A stretch of 56,613 nt of DNA from contig NZ_AMZO01000034.1 of assembly GCF_000331515.1 (NCBI RefSeq), forward strand, positions 1 through 56,613. The letters run 5' to 3'. The stretch's first letter is position 1. Each line of letters opens with the position of its first letter. Both the position numbers and the translations under genes were made by a program. This document shows positions 26,703 to 35,922 of this stretch, piece by piece. Below the pieces are notes generated by a model. The model was not told the origin of the DNA, ran no database searches, and saw nothing but the letters and a program-made list of their open reading frames with translations. Origin of the DNA: Photobacterium marinum (GTDB lineage: Bacteria > Pseudomonadota > Gammaproteobacteria > Enterobacterales > Vibrionaceae).

Positions 26703-28152
26703 CACAGCCTCCGGCCTTAGCATCTGCTTCAGATTGTCCTTTTTCTTTAACCAGAGATTGCAAATAATTGCCCATCTGAGCTTTAAATAACGGCAGGTCT
26801 TCTTCTAGTAAAGTCGCCAGATTCAGCATCAATTTATCACCATGGAGATAACCGATAATCGGAGTCGGCATCGACCTGAGAGCATCAAGGTGACGCTGAG
26901 CTTTCCCCGGCAGCGACAACGCCAGTCCATAGCAATCATAAGTTTCAGACGGAATCGAACCACCGCCGACCTGCATCTGCAAAGGAACAGCTTTAGCCCA
27001 GGGTTGCCACTGGGTCATTAAATCAACAGCCCGGTCAGCAGTTGTCCCGCACCGATTCAGGGTATGTTGCGCCACACCCTCACCGGATGCTTCACGATTC
27101 AGCTTACGAACCAGCATTTCTTCTAACAACGACAATACAATTCGTCCGGGACGAAAAGCCCTCATCATCGGATTTTTAGCCAGAATCTGTGTCAGTGATT
27201 GCTTACCAGCAATAATCCCGGCTTGTGGACCACCAAGAATTTTGTCGCCGGAGAAACAGACTAGATCGGCTCCCAACTGCAGATAACGGGAAAGCGGAGT
27301 TTCACTGTCGGCATATTGCTCAGAAGACAAGCCCGAGCCCTGATCCACCACCAAACGAACATGTTCAGGTAGGCGCCTGGCAACATCCTCAATGTCCGGT
27401 GATTCGGTAAATCCCTGAATAGAAAAATTAGACTGATGTACCATCAGTACCAGAGCCGTATTTTCGGTGATCGCATTAATATAATCGTCACTGGTGGTGA
27501 TATTTGTCGTTCCAACTTCCACCAGCTTGCAACCGGACATCAGCAGAATATCCGGGATCCGGAAACCACCGCCGATCTGTACCTGCTCACCACGGGACAC
27601 AATCACTTCCTTACCCGATGCCAACGCTTGCAGAACCAGATAAACAGAAGCGGCATTGTTATTAACCACAACACAGTCTTCTGCCCCTATCCAGTTTGTA
27701 ACCAAAGCAGGCAACAGGCCATTACGACCACCACGCTTTCCGGTACTCAGCTCCAGCTCTAAATTGCTGTAACCGGTATTGACCCGCCGGACACTATCCC
27801 ATAAGTCCGTCGATAGTGGAGAGCGACCAAGATTGGTATGCACCGCAATTCCGGTAGCATTAATAACCCTTGTCAGACGTTGCTGCCTGTATTGCTCGCA
27901 AAGCTGAGTAATGTCTTTTATGACATTCACGCCCTCAACACCTTTTTGTTTAAAAGCATCGGATTGACGGATTACCGCTAATTGATTACGAATAATATTT
28001 GTCACCACCGGACGGCTGACTGACTTAATGTATTTCTCTAAGGAGGGATGCTGTAAAAGCTGCTCTACCTGGGGTAGACGGTAGTTAATTGCAGATGTAA
28101 CGGCCACGAGCGCATTCCTTGAACTAATTCCAGAACTGATTCCAGGTTTCAC
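26686..28152 (-). CDS. selA: L-seryl-tRNA(Sec) selenium transferase SelA
   Basis: This PLP enzyme converts Ser-tRNA(Sec) to Sec-tRNA(Sec) with selenophosphate. The 488-residue protein shows the conserved N-terminal domain (RVINATGIAVHTNLGRSPLS), NNNAASVYLVLQALA, and the PLP-lysine motif in CFSGDKILGGPQAG. The C-terminus has an extra acidic/Lys tail compared with E. coli SelA (463). It starts about 60 bp downstream of tRNA-Sec and its 3' end overlaps selB. selD is not in the window. Confidence 0.96.
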   Translation of the reverse strand: MKPGISSGISSRNALVAVTSAINYRLPQVEQLLQHPSLEKYIKSVSRPVVTNIIRNQLAVIRQSDAFKQKGVEGVNVIKDITQLCEQYRQQRLTRVINATGIAVHTNLGRSPLSTDLWDSVRRVNTGYSNLELELSTGKRGGRNGLLPALVTNWIGAEDCVVVNNNAASVYLVLQALASGKEVIVSRGEQVQIGGGFRIPDILLMSGCKLVEVGTTNITTSDDYINAITENTALVLMVHQSNFSIQGFTESPDIEDVARRLPEHVRLVVDQGSGLSSEQYADSETPLSRYLQLGADLVCFSGDKILGGPQAGIIAGKQSLTQILAKNPMMRAFRPGRIVLSLLEEMLVRKLNREASGEGVAQHTLNRCGTTADRAVDLMTQWQPWAKAVPLQMQVGGGSIPSETYDCYGLALSLPGKAQRHLDALRSMPTPIIGYLHGDKLMLNLATLLEEDLPLFKAQMGNYLQSLVKEKGQSEADAKAGGCDADTK

Positions 28153-28215
28153 AGCAGCTATGTACTATTTAATCCACAGCTCTGTGCTGAAAATGCCATT
28201 AACGCGCGTTTGAAA

Positions 28216-28307
28216 TGGCGGAAGAGGCAGGAATCGAACCTGCCAGAGCCTATTCAGCTCACATCGGTTTTGAAGACCGGGAGGGCCACCAGACCCCATC
28301 TCATTCC
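28216..28307 (-). tRNA. selC: tRNA-Sec (anticodon UCA)
   Basis: The 92-nt gene has a UCA anticodon in CTTCAAA, a 6-bp D stem with 4-nt loop, a long variable arm (GAGC/GCTC), a T arm GCAGG-TTCGATT-CCTGC, discriminator G and an encoded CCA. The acceptor stem is odd: the 5' strand GGAAUGAG pairs with CUCUUCC only if U5 is bulged, giving 7+5 pairs instead of the usual 8+5. The top anticodon-stem pair is C-A. It lies directly upstream of selA on the same strand, which supports function. Confidence 0.93.
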
Positions 28308-28470
28308 GAAAACATGGTGCATATTATGCGAAAGATATGCGGATTTTATTGATATAAATCATTTTGTCATACAAATTAAAATTCCATTTATGATCAATTG
28401 ATTACATATATGGCGTTTCCAACCTCAAAAGTCAGATAGCGAACAATGAACTTATGTGAAAATTACGCAT

Positions 28471-28501
28471 AAAAAAACAGCTTCGAATGAAGCTGTTTTT
28501 G
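28471..28501 (-). terminator. Terminator after the tetR gene
   Basis: Stem AAACAGCTTC / GAAGCTGTTT with flanking A-run and T-run on opposite sides; on the minus strand it follows the tetR stop at 28537. Confidence 0.85.
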
Positions 28502-28536
28502 AATAACCCTTGTACAGAAAAGCTACTGAAAGCGGT

Positions 28537-28998
28537 TTATCTCACCATGCTAATCAGCGATTTGCCCAGCAACCACTCAAGCTCTTTGTCGCTGCCATCG
28601 CCAAAACGTTCCTGACAAAGTGCGTACAATCGCTCAATACCACGCTTAGCGAATTCATCAGTTTCTTCAGCAGAAGCGATATGGTGGAACAACAGGCGCA
28701 GTGTTGCACGGAATTTATCGTCATCCAGTGCCGCCAGCCAGCTTTTGACAAAACCGTCCATACCATTTTCTAAATCCAGCTTATCGACGAACAAGCGGAA
28801 AATCCGTCCGTCTAAAGCATTGGCAAAATCTTTCTTCTTAGGGAAGTGATGACTGATGCCAGTTCGCGAAATACCTGTCTGCTTGCTTAATGTTGTGTAT
28901 GACATCTTGTCATAACCCAGTGTCAGGATCTGATCTACTACAGCATCCATGATCTTCTGGATTGTAATCTCTGTATCTTCTTTACTACGCTTTGGCAT
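28537..28998 (-). CDS. TetR family transcriptional regulator
   Basis: This 153-residue protein has a clear N-terminal TetR-type HTH: KIMDAVVDQILTLGYDKMSY followed by SKQTGISRTGISHHFPKKKD (residues about 40-60). The ligand-binding half is short (about 90 residues) and helical. The adjacent acyl-CoA ligase gene is divergent and 558 bp away, so the regulator may control fatty-acid activation, but the ligand is not deducible. The start at 28998 is consistent with a typical MPKRSKEDTE beginning. Confidence 0.85.
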   Translation of the reverse strand: MPKRSKEDTEITIQKIMDAVVDQILTLGYDKMSYTTLSKQTGISRTGISHHFPKKKDFANALDGRIFRLFVDKLDLENGMDGFVKSWLAALDDDKFRATLRLLFHHIASAEETDEFAKRGIERLYALCQERFGDGSDKELEWLLGKSLISMVR

Positions 28999-29556
28999 AA
29001 TGAGTTGACTCTTTATACTTTTTATTACATCAACAAAAAACCATCGAAAATCTATCCGATGGAATATCTCAAGTTATGTTTATCCGTTGTAATTCGAGCA
29101 GCATTACAAAATGCTGTCCTGTTAACTAGTATTCTTGCTGATTTTTTCTGTTTTTCAAACCATAACATGAAAAACCTGAATACCTATGCGAAAAATTATA
29201 AAAATGACTATAAATTCAGGCAAATAGCGCACAAACATCAAATTATTAATAACCTCGATGCATAACAAATAACAAATCAAACTCATCCAATTTCATAATA
29301 AAAACACTGAAACATATACGCTTTTAAACTAATTCATCAAAAATTAATTCCTTCACAAGCGCTTCCCTGACCTTTGTAAAATCAAACACTTGTTTAGAAC
29401 AAAGAAACAAAAACTTAACACAAAGCCAAAAAAATTTGACTTTGGTCACTATTTTTTCATACTTGGTTTCAGGAGTTTTATGAAAAACAGATACTTGACT
29501 GCGAAACCACGACAGCATTAAATTAACAAGGTAGTAACATAAACAAGGACGGATTT
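28999..29556. other. AT-rich intergenic region between tetR and the acyl-CoA ligase gene
   Basis: This 558-bp divergent region has no convincing gene; its open frames (for example 29005-29265 plus, 29324-29518 minus) lack family features and codon character. It should hold the promoters of both neighbours. Confidence 0.5.
29436..29463 (+). promoter_or_regulatory. Candidate sigma-70 promoter of the acyl-CoA ligase gene
   Basis: TTGACT and CATACT hexamers are separated by 16 bp, about 95 bp upstream of the ATG. This is the best match in the gap, but not proven. Confidence 0.35.
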
Positions 29557-31269
29557 ATGACTTTACCTCTGCCCACGGAACGCGTACGAGACACAATGAT
29601 GAGCCAGCCACTCCCAAATGAAATGATTCTGAAATGGGCAGAAGAACGCCCAGATGATGTTTATCTGCGTCAAATCATTAACCGACAGTTTGTTGATTTT
29701 ACTTATGCTCAGGTAGCCGATAAGGCACTGCGCCTTGTAAGTGCACTACGTAGTATGGGGGTTGAACCCGGAGATCGCGTCGCACTTATGTCTAAAAACT
29801 GTGCAGAATGGTTCATTACCGATCTCGCATTAATGCTGGGCAGCTATATCAGCGTGCCAATCTTCCCGACAGCTGGTCCGGAAACCATCGAGCACTGTGT
29901 TACTCACAGTGAGTCGAAAGTGCTGTTGATTGGTAAACTGGATGACAGTAAAGCCGTCAATTCAGTCCTGGAAAATCATCAGGACTTACCGACGATTTCG
30001 TTCCCATATTCAAGTGCTCCACCTTGTAAATACGAGTTCAATACCCTGCTTTCACAGCATGAACCTTTCAAGGATTACCCACAGCATAAGCCTGAAGATC
30101 TGATGTCGATTGTGTACACATCAGGTACTTCCGGGTTACCTAAAGGAGCCATGCTGACCTATGGTGCTTTTGCCTGGACAACTCAGCGCCTGATTGACCA
30201 TATTGGCATGCAGGATGATGAGCGTCTGTTCTCCTACCTGCCACTGGCTCACATCACTGAACGAGTTTATATCTTCGGTTCATCTGTCATGGCAGGTATG
30301 CAGGTGGCTTTCCCTGAGTCTCTCGATACCTTTATCGACGATGTAAAGATGCACCGCCCGACGCTGTTTATCTCGGTTCCTCGCCTATGGACCCTGTTCC
30401 AACAGCGAATCCTGGAAAAGCTGCCACAAGGCAAACTGAACATTCTGCTGAAAATCCCGTTCATCTCAGGTGTTATCAAGCGCAAACTTGCCGATGGCCT
30501 CGGATTGAACAAGGCTCGTGTACTGGGTTGTGGTTCGGCACCGGTATCCGCTGCCCTGCTGCGCTGGTATGAAAGTATCGGCCTGCATATCACTGAAGCC
30601 TGGGGTATGACTGAGTCTTTCGCCTACAGCACCATTAACCATCCGTTCCGCAGTGAAAAAATTGGTACGGTAGGTAATGCCGGACCTGGTATTGAGATTA
30701 AGATTGCTGACGATGAAGAAATTCTGGTTCGCTGTGCCGGTCTGTTCTCCGGTTATTACAAAAACGAAGAGGCATCCAAAGAGTGTTTGGACGATGATGG
30801 ATGGTTGCACACTGGTGATATCGGCTTCCTGGATGATGAAGGCTACCTCACTATCCAGGGGCGTAAGAACGATACCTTCAAAACTGCCAAAGGTAAGTTT
30901 GTCGCACCGGTTCCGATTGAAAAACGCCTGTTCGAGCTGAGTAATATCGAGATGATGTGTGTTGTCGGTTCAGGTATGCCAGGGCCAATTCTTCTGGCGG
31001 TACCACATGAGTTCCCTGACTTTGACTATGAACGTTATGAGCGCAAAATCACTGATATCATCAATACCATTAACGTAGAGGTAGAGTCTCACGCCAGGAT
31101 CAAAGGTGTGCTGATGATTGAGGATCCATGGAGCATTGAGAACAACTTGCTGACCCCTACCCTGAAAATCAAACGTCATCTGTTGGAAAAGAAATACCAC
31201 GATATCGGCGCTAACTGGCCGAAAGACAAGCTGATTCTCTGGGAAAAAGACTTACCGAAGAAAAGCTGA
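29557..31269 (+). CDS. AMP-binding long-chain acyl-CoA synthetase-like protein
   Basis: This 570-residue member of the adenylate-forming (ANL) superfamily has the A3 P-loop YTSGTSGLPKGAML, then the A5 motif EAWGMTES. The A7/A8 region follows (WLHTGDIGFLDDEGYLTIQGRKND). It most resembles the FAA1/ACSL-type long-chain fatty acid-CoA ligases that lack membrane helices. The C-terminal domain keeps the FKTAKGKF segment. The ATG at 29557 follows AAGGACGG. A terminator at 31305 ends the unit. Substrate chain length is inferred from family resemblance only. Confidence 0.88.
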   Translation: MTLPLPTERVRDTMMSQPLPNEMILKWAEERPDDVYLRQIINRQFVDFTYAQVADKALRLVSALRSMGVEPGDRVALMSKNCAEWFITDLALMLGSYISVPIFPTAGPETIEHCVTHSESKVLLIGKLDDSKAVNSVLENHQDLPTISFPYSSAPPCKYEFNTLLSQHEPFKDYPQHKPEDLMSIVYTSGTSGLPKGAMLTYGAFAWTTQRLIDHIGMQDDERLFSYLPLAHITERVYIFGSSVMAGMQVAFPESLDTFIDDVKMHRPTLFISVPRLWTLFQQRILEKLPQGKLNILLKIPFISGVIKRKLADGLGLNKARVLGCGSAPVSAALLRWYESIGLHITEAWGMTESFAYSTINHPFRSEKIGTVGNAGPGIEIKIADDEEILVRCAGLFSGYYKNEEASKECLDDDGWLHTGDIGFLDDEGYLTIQGRKNDTFKTAKGKFVAPVPIEKRLFELSNIEMMCVVGSGMPGPILLAVPHEFPDFDYERYERKITDIINTINVEVESHARIKGVLMIEDPWSIENNLLTPTLKIKRHLLEKKYHDIGANWPKDKLILWEKDLPKKS

Positions 31270-31304
31270 TTCGGTAAAAGAATCATAAACAAGCACCACT
31301 CAAA

Positions 31305-31337
31305 AAGCCGCCTGAAAATTCAGGCGGCTTCTTTTTA
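31305..31337. terminator. Bidirectional terminator after the acyl-CoA ligase gene
   Basis: Stem AAGCCGCCTG / CAGGCGGCTT with T-runs on both strands. On the minus strand it would also serve a gene ending near 31351. Confidence 0.9.
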
Positions 31338-31350
31338 TATCGGTTTTGTT

Positions 31351-31554
31351 CTATTTGTTCTTTTTCTTAGTAAGTTCTTCGTAACTAATCAACGAAACAA
31401 TAACGCCTTCAGAATCAGGAACGGCACACATTCAACACAAGCATTCAGCCATACCTAGTTTCTGACCTTTGCCCCATGGACGGATATATTTGATCTCATA
31501 TACATGCTGTAGCATTATCCTGAACTCTACAGATTTCGCACTAATTAGGAGCAT
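31351..31554 (-). other. Small minus-strand reading frame interrupted by an in-frame TGA
   Basis: Read on the minus strand from ATG 31554 (or ATG 31515) to TAG 31351, the frame is open except for one TGA at 31432-31434. The predicted text around it is KLGMAECLC-(TGA)-MCAVPDSEG, followed by VIVSLISYEELTKKKNK, which looks protein-like on both sides. A bidirectional terminator directly follows. Possible readings: a small selenoprotein with a CUMC-type motif (Sec machinery is present), a gene broken by a nonsense mutation, or two short overlapping peptides. A hairpin follows the TGA but does not match the usual SECIS loop well. The ATG at 31554 would overlap the ribosome binding site of the divergent gene. 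Confidence 0.35.
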
Positions 31555-31559
31555 CTACG

Positions 31560-32585
31560 ATGGTTACGGATAACCTGCAACATGCACTTTCTGCCTACAA
31601 TAGCCCGAATAGGGATCAATATCCGCTTGACGGTAAAACAGTCAGCAATCTGGATGCGGTCAAGCACTTCTTGCGACAGGCAATAACGCAATTACCCGAT
31701 CATTTCGGCTTGCCTCTGACCATAGCCAACATGGAAACATTTCGAGGAAATATCCCGGCTGCACTTCAGGTTTTTCAACAGTGTTTCAGATCAACGACTG
31801 ACGATAATGACAAAATCATTGCGCTTACCTACTTAGCTGTATGGCACCACTACAGCCAAGCTGTGAATGACGACATAGCTCAAAGAAATGAAAGCATTGC
31901 GCTATTAAAGAAATTCAATGAAAAACAAGCGCGCGAAGTCGAAAACCTTCTTCATAGCATAGAGGCCATTATGGCAACCCCGCTCTGTATTAACCCGAAC
32001 AAAAACTGCGGATATTTCAAATCTTTGCGAGGTAACTATGTACGAGGTAGCTATACACGAAATAACCATGCAATTGTTATTATGGGGTACATATTGAATG
32101 AGGATGGTTCAATGGCAGACAGGCTGGTTCAACGCCTTAAAGTCGCTATAAAGCTTGCCCGACTGTTGCCTGACAGTCAGCTGATAGTAACAGGCGGACT
32201 GGCTAAAAAAGGAACCACTGAATCCCAGCAGATGCTTCAATGGCTGGCTAAGAATGGGATTAATAGCGATCGAATTATTGAGGAAAGTAAGGCCATTAAC
32301 ACCATTGAGAACGCCCGTTTCAGCCTTGATATTTTACATGACAAAAAGGTATCTAACGCGACGATTATCAGCGGTTCAAATCACGTCCACCGCTCACAAA
32401 TTCTGTTTGAAATCCTGCAATCAAAAACAGACAGACCATCACTAAAGTTCAACCATTGTGCAGTCAATGACGGACTGATGACTACGTTATTTCCAACTGA
32501 TCAAACCAAACTCTTTTGCTACATTGATGCCCTTCGGGCCTTCGGACTGCCGGCGTTTAACTGTGAACCATTTATACAGGTTTAG
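31560..32585 (+). CDS. DUF218/YdcF-like protein with N-terminal helical domain
   Basis: This 341-residue protein has an N-terminal helical part (about 1-140) of TPR-like character. The C-terminal half resembles DUF218 (YdcF/ElyC/SanA) proteins: HAIVIMGY, ADRLVQRLKVAIKLA, LIVTGGLAKKGTTES, IIEESKAINTIENARF and ISGSNHVHRSQILFEIL. DUF218 members are linked to envelope or polyprenyl-phosphate functions in other bacteria; the role here is unknown. No membrane helix is evident. GGAG lies 9 nt before the ATG. The 3' end overlaps the convergent kinase gene by 14 nt. Confidence 0.82.
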   Translation: MVTDNLQHALSAYNSPNRDQYPLDGKTVSNLDAVKHFLRQAITQLPDHFGLPLTIANMETFRGNIPAALQVFQQCFRSTTDDNDKIIALTYLAVWHHYSQAVNDDIAQRNESIALLKKFNEKQAREVENLLHSIEAIMATPLCINPNKNCGYFKSLRGNYVRGSYTRNNHAIVIMGYILNEDGSMADRLVQRLKVAIKLARLLPDSQLIVTGGLAKKGTTESQQMLQWLAKNGINSDRIIEESKAINTIENARFSLDILHDKKVSNATIISGSNHVHRSQILFEILQSKTDRPSLKFNHCAVNDGLMTTLFPTDQTKLFCYIDALRAFGLPAFNCEPFIQV

Positions 32586-33903
32586 GTATAGACACAGTAA
32601 AACGCGCACCACCATACTGACTGTCAGAGACGTCAATCATCCAACTCTGCAAACCCGCAGCGCTTCCGGCTATCGCTAACCCAAGCCCAAAGCCACCGGT
32701 ACTTGCAGTTCGGCTTTTATCCAGACGAAAAAATGCATAAAAGATCTCATCATATTTATCTTCAGGGATCCCTGGCCCGTCATCTTCAACATCAATCTGC
32801 CATTGCTCACCATTATCAGACAGGTTCACCCATACCTGCTCAACCGCATACTTGTCGGCATTTTTAACTAAGTTGTCGATAACCAATCTTGCTAACGTAC
32901 GATCAAACAATGCACGCTTTGAGTCAGCCAAAGCTGAATTAAATCTTCCTTTTTCTGGCGCCATTGCTGCCAGGCGTTTATGGAAAAATCTCTCAATGTC
33001 GACAGATTCTCTGTTCAATAATTCCTGAGGGTTATTTTCCGGAGCTAACCGGTAAAGAGTGATAATGTCGGATGCTAAGCCATTAACATCGTCGATATAA
33101 CCATCAATATCATCGAACAATGGTTGCTCTTCTTTCCTTGCGTTAAGCCTGGCCAGATCTGACGCCAACTGAATACGACTTAAAGGAGTGCGAATTTCAT
33201 GAGGAATTGCGTGGGCAAAGATCTGGCTTTGTCGTACACGAGTTTCGATATCACTCGCCATATCATTGAAGCTCCTTGCCAGAGAGGCTACCGGCTCAGG
33301 TATATTCGTTTGTGCCCTTACCTGCAACTTGCCCTGACCAAACTCCACCTGAGTATGCTGTAGAGTCTTTATCTGGCCCTGTAATTTCCGTAATAAAATA
33401 TAAACAGGCAAAGACAGAGACAAACATACAAAGAGTACCAACCCCATTAAAAACAGATTTTCAGTATGTTGATACCACTCGACTTCCGGACTGAAAAAGT
33501 CCCGGTTCTCACTGAATACAAACAACTGACCACTATCTGGAAGCGGAAAAACGGTAACGTAGAGTTGTCCGTCTTTCAAATAAACCGGTGAAGAATCTAT
33601 TTCATATAAAAATTCACATTCATCACAGGAAAAAGCTTCTACGGTGCTTTTCTCTAATGAAAGATCGAAAATATAAAATTTTTGTTTATTACTTGTTATT
33701 AACTCTTTATACAAAGAATCAGGATTTTCATACTCTTCCAGATACTGTTTAAAAAAGAAACGACCGTCATTGAGAAATATACTCGCTTCAGTTCTGCGCA
33801 TATAACCATCACCTAACGTGATAAAGCTATAAAGCGCTAAAATAAGCGCAGCAATAATCCCAGCATATAACCGAAGAAACATTGACGATCCAAATTTACG
33901 CAT
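32572..33903 (-). CDS. Two-component sensor histidine kinase (RstB-like)
   Basis: This 443-residue inner-membrane kinase has a first transmembrane helix near residues 10-28, a periplasmic sensor of about 115 residues containing a CDEC pair, a second helix (LFLMGLVLFVCLSLSLPVYIL) and a HAMP linker. The DHp box FAHAIPHEIRTPLSR holds the phospho-His. An HATPase_c domain follows with DDGPGIPEDKYDEIF and GGFGLGLAIAGS. I chose ATG 33903, which overlaps the response regulator stop (TAA) by 8 nt. The frame extends to 33957 but only into the regulator gene. The architecture resembles RstB, but orthology is not established. Confidence 0.88.
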   Translation of the reverse strand: MRKFGSSMFLRLYAGIIAALILALYSFITLGDGYMRRTEASIFLNDGRFFFKQYLEEYENPDSLYKELITSNKQKFYIFDLSLEKSTVEAFSCDECEFLYEIDSSPVYLKDGQLYVTVFPLPDSGQLFVFSENRDFFSPEVEWYQHTENLFLMGLVLFVCLSLSLPVYILLRKLQGQIKTLQHTQVEFGQGKLQVRAQTNIPEPVASLARSFNDMASDIETRVRQSQIFAHAIPHEIRTPLSRIQLASDLARLNARKEEQPLFDDIDGYIDDVNGLASDIITLYRLAPENNPQELLNRESVDIERFFHKRLAAMAPEKGRFNSALADSKRALFDRTLARLVIDNLVKNADKYAVEQVWVNLSDNGEQWQIDVEDDGPGIPEDKYDEIFYAFFRLDKSRTASTGGFGLGLAIAGSAAGLQSWMIDVSDSQYGGARFTVSIPKPV

Positions 33904-34594
33904 CAGAAAGCATATAACCTTTATTTCGGATTGTTCTGACCACCGCCGTATTAACATTGTGATTAGCCAATTTTCTTCTTAAGCCTGAAATCCGCATGTC
34001 AATGGAACGGTCATTCACGTTATAGTCAATGCCGCGAATATGCTTACAACACTCTTCACGGGAGACAACTTCACCACTATGTTCAAACAGCAACTGCAGC
34101 ACTTCATATTCAGATATCGTTAAGTCTAACTGTTTATTCTCAAAAAAAGCCCTTTGGCTAGAGTTATGTAACGATATGCCGAATTTTTCAACAACACCTT
34201 TCGGTAACTTAAAATTCTTGGGACGCGCTCGTCTCAGCAGAGCTTCAATCCTCGCCAATAAAATATGCCCACGAACAGGCTTGGTGACATAATCGTCCGC
34301 GCCGAGCTTAAATAATGTAACTTCACTCATTTCATCAGCAGAGGCTGTCAGCACTAAAATCATTCCGGTATAAAACTCCCGGGCTCTTCGGCAAATTTCA
34401 GCACCATCCAAACCTGGCAACATTAAATCCAGCAGAACAACATCAGGGCTAAACTCTTTTATACCATCAAGTGCAACATCTCCACCGTCAATGACCTTTG
34501 TTTCATAACCTTCTGTTTCAAGATACATCTTTGTCAGGCGAGCTATCTCACTATCATCTTCGATAATGAGTATTTTATTTTCCGACTCAATCAT
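33896..34594 (-). CDS. OmpR-family response regulator (RstA-like)
   Basis: This 232-residue regulator has a receiver domain with acidic pocket (IIEDDSE), phospho-acceptor Asp in VVLLDLMLPGLDG, the switch Thr/Ser in VLTAS and the Lys in DYVTKPV. A C-terminal winged helix follows (SEYEVLQLLFEHSGEVVSREE, RSIDMRISGLRRKL). It forms a translationally coupled pair with the kinase downstream. No downstream target site was identified in the window. Confidence 0.9.
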   Translation of the reverse strand: MIESENKILIIEDDSEIARLTKMYLETEGYETKVIDGGDVALDGIKEFSPDVVLLDLMLPGLDGAEICRRAREFYTGMILVLTASADEMSEVTLFKLGADDYVTKPVRGHILLARIEALLRRARPKNFKLPKGVVEKFGISLHNSSQRAFFENKQLDLTISEYEVLQLLFEHSGEVVSREECCKHIRGIDYNVNDRSIDMRISGLRRKLANHNVNTAVVRTIRNKGYMLSDA

Positions 34595-35092
34595 ATTTAT
34601 TTTTCTTTGATAAAAGACTATCTATAAATCGAGTCAATATTAACTCATCACCTCCAAAATGGGTAATTTAGATACTAAATTATCAAGCTTATGATTTTCT
34701 GATAATAATCTGAAATATGTAATTAAATCCTCACAATACAGTCTGTTTTAACAGCAAATTAACTGCCAACTCTTACACGAGCTTACATACAGAATTTATC
34801 ATCAGACAAACCGTCATATAGCAGTTAATGCCACCATCATAAGTAATTAAATCAAAATAAAACTCAAGTAAAACCCTGATTTCAGCGTAAACCACTAAGG
34901 CAGTGTTGTTTTTGTCGCTTTTAATCTCGCTTACATTTCTTTATTCACATCAATAGTAAATCAATTGCATTAATGACCTTATTTATCCAACTGATTACGA
35001 TCCCACAAAACATGGCTACCCGCCTGACTGAACCTGTATGCCGAACCAACAGCACGCAAGCTCAAAATAATGAATCAGATCCGGATATAACA
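34595..35092. other. AT-rich intergenic region upstream of the response regulator and lipoprotein genes
   Basis: This is the divergent promoter region of about 500 bp between the response regulator gene and the lipoprotein gene. I see no reliable gene, palindrome or promoter that I would assign. Confidence 0.4.
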
Positions 35093-35794
35093 ATGAAAAA
35101 GACCACAACAGCCCTACTCCTCCTAACCGCTATGTCACTAACTGGCTGCGGCACTGTCGCTATCATGAACAAATCAGATGCAGTTAAAGCTCAGCCCGAA
35201 ATGATGGTAAAAACTGATGGTGATTTTTGGGGACTAGGTAAAGAAGGGACATTCGATATGGCCGGTCAGTACCATGGTCAATATACTCGTAGTGCCTCAA
35301 ATTCCACTTGGTTCAATACTCTGTCATTCAAAGATGGAGCAATGGGTGCAACCATTACCCGCAATGACAATAATGAAACCTGGAGACTGGTCTGCTCCGG
35401 CGGCGGTGTTTCAGTCAATTACATGGGAGTCAGCTTGGGTGGTAACGACCCATATGTTTGCGATATCCACCAGAACGACAAAAAAGTCGGTGAGTACCGC
35501 ATTGAGCCCCAAAACAACATGATCAACATTGGACTGGCGCAATCTGAAAACGGGTCAGTTCGAATTGGTTCAACCCATTTCAACATTGAAACTGTTCATA
35601 CTGGCGAAGGGATGATAATGCCAGTAGAAAAAGCCCTCGGCTACAGCTTCAAACGTGGTAATCAGGAAGTTGGCGCAGCTCAAACTAACGGCATGATCAC
35701 CCTGCAGATGCTGCCGGATCTGTCTGACAACGAAAAAGACTTACTGGCGGTAGCGACCATTGCCAGTGCGTTGAGCTGGCGTCCGGAAGAGTAA
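35093..35794 (+). CDS. Hypothetical lipoprotein
   Basis: This 233-residue protein starts MKKTTTALLLLTAMSLTGCG, a typical type II signal peptide with lipobox LTGC (acylated Cys about residue 19). The mature region is likely beta-rich with a C-terminal hydrophobic/helical segment near LSDNEKDLLAVATIASALS. The longer frame beginning at 34973 lacks a membrane signal and is probably not used. No family was recognised. Confidence 0.72.
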   Translation: MKKTTTALLLLTAMSLTGCGTVAIMNKSDAVKAQPEMMVKTDGDFWGLGKEGTFDMAGQYHGQYTRSASNSTWFNTLSFKDGAMGATITRNDNNETWRLVCSGGGVSVNYMGVSLGGNDPYVCDIHQNDKKVGEYRIEPQNNMINIGLAQSENGSVRIGSTHFNIETVHTGEGMIMPVEKALGYSFKRGNQEVGAAQTNGMITLQMLPDLSDNEKDLLAVATIASALSWRPEE

Positions 35795-35840
35795 TCAGCT
35801 CAGACAAAAAAAACGGTGAAATAGCACTGTCAAAAACCAA

Positions 35841-35868
35841 AGGCCATACATCGAAAAAAGTATGGCCT
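35841..35868. terminator. Inverted repeat between the lipoprotein and ACT-domain genes
   Basis: Arms AGGCCATAC / GTATGGCCT with a 10-nt loop. On the minus strand a T-rich stretch follows, so it may terminate the ACT-domain gene. Confidence 0.55.
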
Positions 35869-35922
35869 GCTAAATACCAGTAACTTCCCGCATCTCATCG
35901 AGATCTGAAAATAGGCTCTTTA

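Noticed and set aside
29324..29518. 64-residue minus frame in the tetR-ligase gap
   Set aside because: Phe/Lys-rich composition of AT-rich DNA, no support.
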